64,000 nucleotides of DNA from Vreelandella malpeensis. GTDB taxonomy: Bacteria > Pseudomonadota > Gammaproteobacteria > Pseudomonadales > Halomonadaceae. The notes beneath the pieces were generated by a model, which worked only from the letters and a program-made list of their open reading frames with translations, was not told the DNA's origin and did no database searches. Shown here piece by piece: positions 1-7,900 of this stretch (position 1 is its first letter; each line of letters starts with the position of its first letter). The DNA is taken from NCBI RefSeq assembly GCF_020622355.1, contig NZ_WHVL01000001.1, positions 620,001 to 684,000 of the forward strand. Reading direction: 5' to 3'. The position numbers and the translations under genes are program-made.

Positions 1-1004
1 TAGGCAGTGATCTTGACCTTGGCGGGCTGCCCCGGATAGATGAAGGCGATGTCACGAGGGGAGATGCGCGCCTCGATGCGCAGCTGGTCGTCGAGCGGAA
101 CGATCGCCATCAGCCGCCCGTTGGGCGGTATCACCCCACCGGTGGTGGTGACCTCGATGTCCTTAACGATACCGCGTACCGGTGAGCGCAGTGTGAGCCG
201 CGTAAGGGTGTCCGAACGCCCGCGGATGACCGACGACAGCGCTTCGACCTCCGCTTTCGCCTCGGACAGCTCCTCGCGGGCGAGAATCAGGTACTCGGAG
301 CGAATGTCCGCGGCCTGAAGCTGAAGCTCCGTGGCCTGGCGCTGCAACCGCAGCACCTCGACGTTGCTGGCCGCGCCGATCTCCATCAGCGAGCGAGTGA
401 TGCCGAGCTCCTCGCGTACCAGGGCGAGCGATTCGTTGACGCCGGCCAACGACTGCTCGAGTCCTCGGCGGCGGGTCTGGTACAAGAGCCGCTCCAGCTC
501 GACGAGCTCCGGATAGTCGTCGAGCTCGGCAGGAAAGACCAGCTCGGCATCGTTGACCTCGGCCTCGAGCCGAGCGACCCGGGCCAGCGCAGCGCGGCGG
601 CGAACGGCGCTCTCCTCGACGTTCGACTGGCTCTGGGTCGGGTCGAGCTGGGCAAGTATCTGCCCCGGCTCGACGATATCGCCTTCGCGTACGCGCAGAT
701 CCGCCAGGATCCCGCCTTCGAGCGACTGAACGACCTGCTCGCGCGAGGTGGGAATGACGCGCCCGCTACCCGTCGAGACCTCGACCAGCTCGGCGAAATA
801 GGCCCAGAGGCCGAGCCCCAGCAGGATGGCGAAGCAAAGCCATACCACGCGCCCGGAGCGTATCACCCGGGCCTCGTCCGCGTCCGGCTCGAAGCGCTTT
901 TCATCCTCGTCGAGATCGAGCACCCGCGTATCGCGGTCAGGCTCATCGGTATTGCGCGCAGGGAGCGCCGGCAGCGCTCCCTCTTCGCGACGACGCGCGC
1001 TCAT
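1..1004 (-). CDS. HlyD-family type I secretion adaptor, 3' end missing
   Basis: Periplasmic adaptor (membrane-fusion) subunit that would bridge the inner-membrane ABC exporter and the TolC-like channel. About 334 residues are present; the C-terminus lies beyond the window edge. Visible parts are a charged cytoplasmic N-terminus (residues 1-48), one membrane segment (about 50-68, VWLCFAILLGLGLWAYF), a biotinyl-lipoyl-like half (SLEGGILADLRVREGDIV, with PGQILAQLDP), a long coiled-coil hairpin (about 120-265) and the returning half (TLRSPVRGIVKDIEV). The ATG at 1004 overlaps the stop of the upstream ABC gene by four bases (ATGA), so translation is coupled. Family members are usually 390-450 residues, so roughly 60-110 are missing. 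The assignment to a Lap-like adhesin exporter comes from its neighbours. Confidence 0.9.
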   Translation of the reverse strand, partial: MSARRREEGALPALPARNTDEPDRDTRVLDLDEDEKRFEPDADEARVIRSGRVVWLCFAILLGLGLWAYFAELVEVSTGSGRVIPTSREQVVQSLEGGILADLRVREGDIVEPGQILAQLDPTQSQSNVEESAVRRRAALARVARLEAEVNDAELVFPAELDDYPELVELERLLYQTRRRGLEQSLAGVNESLALVREELGITRSLMEIGAASNVEVLRLQRQATELQLQAADIRSEYLILAREELSEAKAEVEALSSVIRGRSDTLTRLTLRSPVRGIVKDIEVTTTGGVIPPNGRLMAIVPLDDQLRIEARISPRDIAFIYPGQPAKVKITA

Positions 1005-3196
1005 GCTCGCTCGCTCCGTCGGGGACGCTGCGACAGCCTCGCCATGACCGCTTCCTTGGCATCGTCCATCGCGATGCGCCCCTGATCGACCACGACGATA
1101 CGCTCGACCAGCGCCAGCACGCTGAGGCGATGCGTGGCGACGACGAGCGTCCGTTCGGCCAGCCAGCCCTTCAGGCGCTCGATGACCCACTTTTCGCTCG
1201 CCTCGTCGAGCGAGGCCGTCGGCTCATCGAGCAGCACGACGCGCGGGTCACGCAGCAACAGCCGCGCCAGCAGCAGCGCCTGCTTCTGCCCGCCGGAGAG
1301 CCCCACCCCGCCCTCCAGCACGACATGATCGAGTCCGCGGGTGAGCTTGCGCACCAGCGTATGGGCACCGCTCGTCTTCAGCGCGTCGAGCAGCGCCTGG
1401 TCCGTCGCGCCGGGAGCACCGAGCACCAGGTTGTCGCGCAGCGTGCCGTGGAACAGTCGCGAGGTCTGGCTGAGCAGCGCCACGTCACGGCGCACGTCCG
1501 CCGGGTCGATATGCGCCAGGCACACGCCGTCGAGCAGCACCTCGCCGGCGGCGGGCTCGAGCTGCCCGGAAAGCGCCTGCAACAGCGTGGACTTGCCCGC
1601 GCCGTTGCGCCCCAGCAGCGCGACGCGCTCGCCGGGCTCAAGCTCCAGCCGGGCCACATCGAGCGCCGGCGTCTTCTCCTCGCCGCCGTAGGAGAAGCTC
1701 GCGCGATCGAAGACATAGTGACCGTCGAGCGCGGCGCGCTGCAGGCGCGTGGTGCCCGGGGCGTCGTCCACCGGCTGCCTCATGATGCCATCGAGACTTT
1801 GCGTCGCCACCTTCGCCTGCTGCCACTTGCTGAGTACCTGGGTCAGCTGGGTCATGGGCGCCATCATGCGCGAGGCGAGAATCGAGGCGGCGACCAGCGA
1901 GCCGGTGGTCAAGTCACCCTCCATGACGGCGAAGGCACCAAAGAACACCACGGTCGCGAACACGCCGGACTGCACCGTCTGGCTCCAGGCGCCCAGCGAG
2001 TTGGTCACGTAGCGAAGACGCAGATTCATGTCCGCGATGACCGCGTTGTAGTGGTTCCACTGATCCTGGAACCGCGCCTCGGCCTGCAGCGTCTTGATGT
2101 CCTCGATCCCCTGAACGCTCTCCACCAGCATGGCGCTTCTGAGCGACGACTCGCGCATCGAGTCGTTGGCCAGACGACGCAGCCGGCGCTGGACCAGAAG
2201 CCCCGGCACCACCATCAGCAGCAGCGCGCCGATGGGCACCAGTACCAGTTCGCCGGCGATGGTCCAGAACACCACGCAGAACAGGATGAAGAACGGCATG
2301 TCCGCGAAGGCGGTCACGGTGGTCGAGGTGAACAGCTCGCGCACGTACTCGAGCTCGCGAATCTGGGCGATGAAGGTGCCCGTCGACTTGGGCCGTGCGG
2401 TGTTCTTGATGCGCAGCGCGTGGCCGAAGACCCGGTCCGAGGCACGCAGGTCCGCACGCTTGCCCAGCAGGTCGGTGATGCGCACCCGCGTGCGGCGCAT
2501 GAGGAAATCGAACACCAGCGCCAGCAGCACGCCGCCGAAGAGCACGTACAGGGTAGGCACCGACTCTGCCGGGATGACCCGGTCGTACACCTGGCGCGAA
2601 AAGATCACCCCGGCCAGCGCCAGCGTATTGGCGACCAGCGAGGCCAGCATGACGTGGCCGTAGGGCTTCCAGTCGCGCAGCACGATCTTGCGCAGCCAGT
2701 GCTTCTCGAAGGGCTTGATGTACTCGTCGACCCGCGCATCCGGCGCGGCCTTGGCCGGACGCAGCACGACGGCCACGGCGACGCTCTCGAGAAGCGTCTT
2801 CTGGTCGATCCGGCTGACAAGTCCCTGGTCGCCGCTGTAGACGATGGCCAGCGCCCCCTCGGCGTCGAGGCTCTGGAGCACCGCGACCTGGCCATCGTGA
2901 AATTGCACCACCATCGGCAGCCGCCAGGGAGTCAGACGGCGCGCCTCGAGCCGCTCGGTCCTGAAGGTCAGCCCCAGTTGGCGGGCAAGCCCGCGCAGCA
3001 CGTCACTGGTAGGCCGATCACGACGCCAGGCGGCAGCGATCCTGGCATGCTCGTCGGAGTAATCGAGCCGATAGTGCTTGGCGATGGCGACCAACGCCTC
3101 GACCCAGCCGTCGAAGGCCGCGGCGTGGCCTGGATCGATGTCGGCATTGTCGGGCGTTTCCAGCCTGGCCTGGGCAGGGCGTGAATGGTGGGTCAC
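1001..3196 (-). CDS. LapB-like type I secretion ABC transporter (permease-ATPase)
   Basis: Inner-membrane ABC exporter that powers type I secretion. With the start used here it has 731 residues: an N-terminal C39-peptidase-like domain (about 1-140) without an evident catalytic Cys, as in exporters of RTX and Lap-type adhesins, then a six-helix membrane domain (about 170-450) and a nucleotide-binding domain. In the latter are Walker A GRNGAGKST (about 530), signature LSGGQ (about 625), Walker B VVLLDEPTASLD and the switch ATHR. An open frame extends 23 codons upstream, but the GTG at 3196 overlaps the tolC-like stop (GTGA) and has AGGGGG about five bases ahead, so this start is preferred. It is the middle gene of a translationally coupled tolC-ABC-hlyD operon. 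The substrate is inferred to be the giant protein at 4928-9808. Confidence 0.92.
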   Translation of the reverse strand: MTHHSRPAQARLETPDNADIDPGHAAAFDGWVEALVAIAKHYRLDYSDEHARIAAAWRRDRPTSDVLRGLARQLGLTFRTERLEARRLTPWRLPMVVQFHDGQVAVLQSLDAEGALAIVYSGDQGLVSRIDQKTLLESVAVAVVLRPAKAAPDARVDEYIKPFEKHWLRKIVLRDWKPYGHVMLASLVANTLALAGVIFSRQVYDRVIPAESVPTLYVLFGGVLLALVFDFLMRRTRVRITDLLGKRADLRASDRVFGHALRIKNTARPKSTGTFIAQIRELEYVRELFTSTTVTAFADMPFFILFCVVFWTIAGELVLVPIGALLLMVVPGLLVQRRLRRLANDSMRESSLRSAMLVESVQGIEDIKTLQAEARFQDQWNHYNAVIADMNLRLRYVTNSLGAWSQTVQSGVFATVVFFGAFAVMEGDLTTGSLVAASILASRMMAPMTQLTQVLSKWQQAKVATQSLDGIMRQPVDDAPGTTRLQRAALDGHYVFDRASFSYGGEEKTPALDVARLELEPGERVALLGRNGAGKSTLLQALSGQLEPAAGEVLLDGVCLAHIDPADVRRDVALLSQTSRLFHGTLRDNLVLGAPGATDQALLDALKTSGAHTLVRKLTRGLDHVVLEGGVGLSGGQKQALLLARLLLRDPRVVLLDEPTASLDEASEKWVIERLKGWLAERTLVVATHRLSVLALVERIVVVDQGRIAMDDAKEAVMARLSQRPRRSERA

Positions 3197-4560
3197 GGCA
3201 TCCCCCTGCTCGCCGTCTCGGCGAGGTTGAAGGCATCCCGAATGTCCGCCGCGCTGTACAGACACTCGATCTGCAGGCGATAGAGATCGAAGCGCGTGTT
3301 CTCCTGGTCGAAGCGGGACTGATGGATCTCCTGCTCGGCGTTGAGAAGATCGAGCAGCGAGCGCGTGCCGAGCGACAGGTATTGCTGGCGGTAGAGCTCC
3401 TGCGTGGCCTCGATGCTACGCACGCGAGCGTCCAGCGTTTGCAGGCGCTGACCGAAACTGACGGTTTGCTGCTTGGCCTGGCGCAGATTTCGCGACAGCG
3501 ACAGATAGGCACTGTCACGCGCGGCCCGGCTAGCTTCCAGGCCGTAGTCGGCAGCGCGGCGCTGAGCGCTGGTCGCCCCGCCCTGGTAGAGGTTGCTGGT
3601 CAGGTTGAGCTGGACGGTGAATTCGGAATCATCCTCCACCAGGTCGCTATTGAGGAACTGGTTGAAGCCGGCATCAACGGAGGCCGTGGGGTAGAAGGCC
3701 GCCTGAGCCTGCTCGATGCGCGCGCGCGCTTCGGCCTGCTGGGCGGTCGCCACCAAAAGCTCCGGCGCGTCGTCGAAATTTTCTGCGGCGTTGGCACAGG
3801 CTTGCCCCAGCGGCGCGGGAAAAGCGCGCTCGACGCTGACCGCCCCCCCGGCGCCGACCAGCGAGCCGAGCGTATCCTGCCAGGTACGAAGCTCCGCCTC
3901 GAGCTGCTGACGGGTGGCGGCAGCGGCTTCGAGCCGTGACTGCGCCTGGATCTCGTCGGAGCGGGTGCTGGCGCCGAGCGCCGAGCGCCGCTCGGCCAGT
4001 TCGCGCAACTCGCTGATGCCTTCGATCTGCGCCTGAGCGATCTCTATCAGGGTCAAGAAGCGCTGGACCTCGATCACCGCCTGCGCGGTATCACGCGCGA
4101 GCTGATCCACCGCCAGCCAGACGCGAGCCTGGTCGCGGTCGACACCGTACCGCGCGGCCTCGACCTGACTCGAGACGTTGCCGAAATCGTAGAGCATCTG
4201 TGATGCATTGACCGTGAAGGCATCTTCGGAGCGCCCGGTGGCGCTGCGGTGTTCGATGGAAAATCCTGCTCCCACCTGCGGGTAGTAGCCCGCCTTGGCG
4301 ACATTGACCTGCTCGCTTTGCTGGTAAAGGCGCCCCCGCGCCTCGACAAGGGAAGGGTGCCAGGCATGGGCGCGACGCACCGCCTCTTCCATGCTCAGCG
4401 TTTCGTCTACCCTGGCCTCGAACATCTCGAACGTGCGAGCACCCGAAGTGCTGGAGAAACCCTCCCCCCTCGCTGGCGCACCGCCCGTCTGAGCCAATGT
4501 TGCTATATTTCCCGTCAAGACATAACTTGCGAAGCCCACCAGCCAGGTCATCTTTTTCAT
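3193..4560 (-). CDS. TolC-like outer-membrane efflux protein (LapE/AggA type)
   Basis: Outer-membrane channel of the type I secretion system, 455 residues, a normal length for the family. The N-terminus MKKMTWLVGFASYVLTGNIA is a signal peptide, cleaved probably near residue 24. Two repeated outer-membrane efflux (OEP) segments follow, rich in Ala, Gln and Arg heptads (for example ARGRLYQQSEQVNVAKAGYYP and AEARARIEQAQAAFYPTASVD), each ending in a Tyr-Pro strand motif. The start has GGAGA five bases upstream. It is the first gene of the operon; its last codons overlap the GTG start of the ABC gene. TolC proteins of multidrug pumps look similar, but the adjacent ABC and HlyD genes and the adhesin make secretion the better reading. 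Confidence 0.9.
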   Translation of the reverse strand: MKKMTWLVGFASYVLTGNIATLAQTGGAPARGEGFSSTSGARTFEMFEARVDETLSMEEAVRRAHAWHPSLVEARGRLYQQSEQVNVAKAGYYPQVGAGFSIEHRSATGRSEDAFTVNASQMLYDFGNVSSQVEAARYGVDRDQARVWLAVDQLARDTAQAVIEVQRFLTLIEIAQAQIEGISELRELAERRSALGASTRSDEIQAQSRLEAAAATRQQLEAELRTWQDTLGSLVGAGGAVSVERAFPAPLGQACANAAENFDDAPELLVATAQQAEARARIEQAQAAFYPTASVDAGFNQFLNSDLVEDDSEFTVQLNLTSNLYQGGATSAQRRAADYGLEASRAARDSAYLSLSRNLRQAKQQTVSFGQRLQTLDARVRSIEATQELYRQQYLSLGTRSLLDLLNAEQEIHQSRFDQENTRFDLYRLQIECLYSAADIRDAFNLAETASRGMP

Positions 4561-4850
4561 TCATTCTCCAGATGAGCGCTTATATATTTTAGTTATCTAT
4601 CGACATTACCAATCTCGTTGGCTTTAAATTCACTCCGGGACGACTTCGACCATAACGTCAACGCCACTATTGTTTTTTTGCCGTTATGTGGGCCGCATCT
4701 CATTTACAACGTAGCTTATTTATAGAACATCACGTGTTTTTTATAATCTCGTTCATTGGTCACATCACTCATTGTTGGATAAACGATTCTCTTGAACAGT
4801 CAATACGCCAACGGCATGTTGGCTAATAGAGGGTGGATTGATTATTTTTG
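4561..4850. other. AT-rich intergenic region upstream of the tolC-ABC-hlyD operon
   Basis: No gene was found in this stretch. It is much richer in A and T than its surroundings and contains runs such as TTTTTTT and TTTTTTATAAT. It must carry the promoter of the minus-strand export operon, since the upstream adhesin gene ends in a strong terminator. I could not find a convincing -35/-10 pair on the minus strand (one TATAAA at about 4719-4724 lacks a good -35). The composition is compatible with binding by a nucleoid-type or c-di-GMP-responsive regulator, which is only a guess. Confidence 0.6.
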
Positions 4851-4901
4851 CCAAGAAAAGCCAACTACCGGATTCCGTTAAACGAGATCCGGTAGTTGGC
4901 T
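4851..4901 (-). terminator. Rho-independent terminator of the giant adhesin gene
   Basis: A perfect 15-bp inverted repeat lies at 4859-4873 and 4887-4901 with a 13-base loop. On the minus strand it is followed by TTTTCTTGG, giving a classic intrinsic terminator 27 bases past the adhesin stop. It separates the adhesin transcript from the export-machine operon. Confidence 0.9.
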
Positions 4902-4927
4902 GGTTACCTCACTACATCACTAATACA

Positions 4928-7900
4928 TCAAAGTATTTGCTGCTGTTCAAACTCGCTGTTGAGCACATCCCTCTCCGATACGTTGAGTTCCACCACGGCA
5001 TCAATGGGCTCGATCGGATCGTTTTCCACCTCCAAGGCACTATCGACCGGCATCGATTCCGCCTCGCTCTGATCGTCGATCAACTCAGCGATCTCCTCCT
5101 CCTGCAACGACATCTCGAAGGGCGAGGGCGACTGCAGAAGCTCCTCGACCAACTCTATTCCGGCGCCGGACTCTATAAACGCGCCTTCATCGTCTCCCGC
5201 CGACGGCACCGATTCGCCCAGCTCGCCGTTATCCGCCATGGAGAATGCTGCGTCCTGCCCTTCGTCGGACAACGCCAGCCCGAAGATAGGTAGGCCAGGA
5301 AGAAGCCCGCCCAGTCCCAGCCCGTCGAGTATCGAACCTAGCAGGCCACCGTCACCGATCAGTCCCCCAACCAGGCTGTCCTCCCCTAGTAGACCCTCGA
5401 GCAGGCTGTCATTGTCGCTCACTACCTCGAGCACGTTGCTCAATGCACCGCCGTCGCCCAGCAGGCCTCCCAGCAGATTGTCAAGCGTTTGGGCCACGGT
5501 ATCGGATTCACCGAGGCCTCCACCTGCCAGTAGCCCCTGCCCGCCAAACAGATCACCTATCAAACCTTGTTCACCGAGTAGGCTGGTCAGGAGATCGCCC
5601 GCAGACTCTTCATTCAACGTGGCGGGTAGCTGTCCCGCCAGAAGTCCCTGTTCACCCAACAGGCTAGCCACAAGCCCCGTCTCGCCCAGCAGGCTGTCCA
5701 GAAGCCCGGCGGCGTCGCTCTCACCGATCACGGCTCCGCCCAGCAAACCGCTCAAGAGACCCTGAGGCCCAGCAACGCTTGCCAGGACGCTGCCGACCAG
5801 CCCAGTCTCACCCAGCAGGCCGCTTTCACCCCCGAGCAGGTCCGCCTCGCCGAGTCCGCCGAGCAGGCCGTCGGGGGCGGTCAGAGGCGCGAGAACAGTC
5901 GTGACCAGTCCACCCTCGCCCAGCAAGTTGCTGAACAGTTCGCCATCACCGTCACCCAGCAGGCCATTGAGCGCGCCATCCGCCCCCAATAGCCCGGCGA
6001 GCAGGCCGTTCGGGCCCAGCAGGCCGTCGAGCAGGTCGGTCACCAGATCGCCGTCGAGCGCGCCATCACCCAGCAGCGCGACCAGCAGGCCCTGTTCGCC
6101 GATCAGCGGGTCGAGCAGTGCACCGAGCAACCCCGCCCCTTCACCGACATCCACTCCGGCCAGCAGGCCGCCATCCCCCAGCAGGGTCTCGAGCAGGTTA
6201 TCGACGATGCCGTCTTCGCCGAGCAGCGTGGCGATGATGCCCGCCTCACCCAGGCTTGTACCCAGCGGGCTGCCCTCACCCAGCACGCCGGCCAGCAAAC
6301 CGTCCGGCCCCAGCAGGTTGGCCATCAGCTCCGTCTGGAGCTCCAGCGCCACCTCCGCCGAGATCGAGAGCCCCGCCAGCAGCCCCGTGGGGCCAACGAT
6401 GCTGTCGAGCAGCTCGTTCAGGAAGACGGTGTCGTCCAAGGCGACGCCGTCGAGCAGGCCGCCGCTGCCAAGCAGCCCATTCACCAGACTTGCCAGCGGG
6501 CCCTGCTCACCAAGCAGGCCATCGAGCAGTGATTCTCCTTCTAGCCCCTGGCCGTCGAGCAACCCTGCCAGCAAGCCGGTTTCACCTAGCAGTCCCTGCA
6601 GCAGTCCGTCGACCTGACCAGCCTCCACCGATGCGCCGCCAAGCAGGCCGCTCAGCAGCCCGTCGGGGCCGGCCACGGTATCTAGCACGCTTCCGACCAG
6701 ACCGGTTTCGCCGAGCAGTCCACCAGCACCGCCGAGCAGGTCCGCCTCACCCAGCCCACCGAGCAAACCACCGGGGGCGGTCAAGGGCGCGAGCACCGTG
6801 GCAATCAGGCCGCTTTCGCCCAGCACGCTGTCGAGCGTATCGCCGCCCAGCAGGCCATTGAGCGCGCCATCGCCACCCAACAGCCCGGAGAGCAGGCCGT
6901 TCGGGCCCAAGAGGCCGTCGAGCAAGTCGGTCACCAGATCGCCGTCGAGCGCGCCATCACCCAGCAGCGCGACCAGCAGGCCCTGTTCGCCGATCAGCGG
7001 CTCGAGCAGTGCACCGAGCAGCCCCGCCCCTTCACCGAGATCCACTCCGGCCAGCAGGCCGCCATCCCCCAGCAGGGTCTCGAGCAGGTTATCGACGACG
7101 CCGTCTTCGCCGAGCAGCGTGGCGATGATGCCCGCCTCACCCAGGCTTGTGCCCAGCGGGCTGCCCTCACCCAGCACGCCGGCCAGCAAACCGTCCGGCC
7201 CCAGCAGGTTGGCTAGAAGCTCCGCCTGGAGCTCCAGCGCCACCTCTGCCGAGATCGAGAGCCCCGCCAGCAGCCCCGTGGGTCCGACGATGCTGTCGAG
7301 CAGCTCGTTCAGGAAGACGGTGTTGTCCAAGGCGACGCCGTCGAGCAGACCGCCGCTGCCAAGCTGGCCGTTCACCAAGCCCGCCAACAGACCCTGATCG
7401 CCGAGCAGGCCGTCGAGTAAATCGGCATCGCCGAACAAACCGTCTAGTGGGCCACCCTCACCCAGCAGGCCAGCGAGAAGCCCATCCTCTCCCAGCAGGC
7501 CGTCGAGAAGCTCGCTGGTCAAGTCGCCATCGAGCCCGGAATCTCCCAACAGGGCCGTCAACAGGCCCGCTTCGCCGACCAGGCTATCCAGCAGCGTTGC
7601 CAACGGCCCCTCGGCACCCAGCAACTCCCCGGCGACGGCGCCTCCGGCTCCTTCGGTTCCCAGCAGTTGGGTCACGATACTGCCTTCACCCACCAGAGCT
7701 TCCAGCAGACTATCGACGGCGCCGCCCTCGTTGAGTAACCCAGGCAAGAGTTCACCGCCCAGCAGGTCACCTAGATCGAGCCCCAGGCTAGCGGCCAGCT
7801 CACCCAGCGAAACCTCGAGAGTGTCGATCACTTCCCCTAGCACGCCTTGGGAGCCCAGTATCATGGCCAGCAGCCCTGATTCATCCAGCAATCCTTCCAT

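Noticed and set aside
1130-3184. 684-codon plus-strand frame opposite the ABC exporter
   Set aside because: Composition is typical of an antisense shadow (His, Gln, Arg rich) and the true gene on the minus strand has all ABC motifs.
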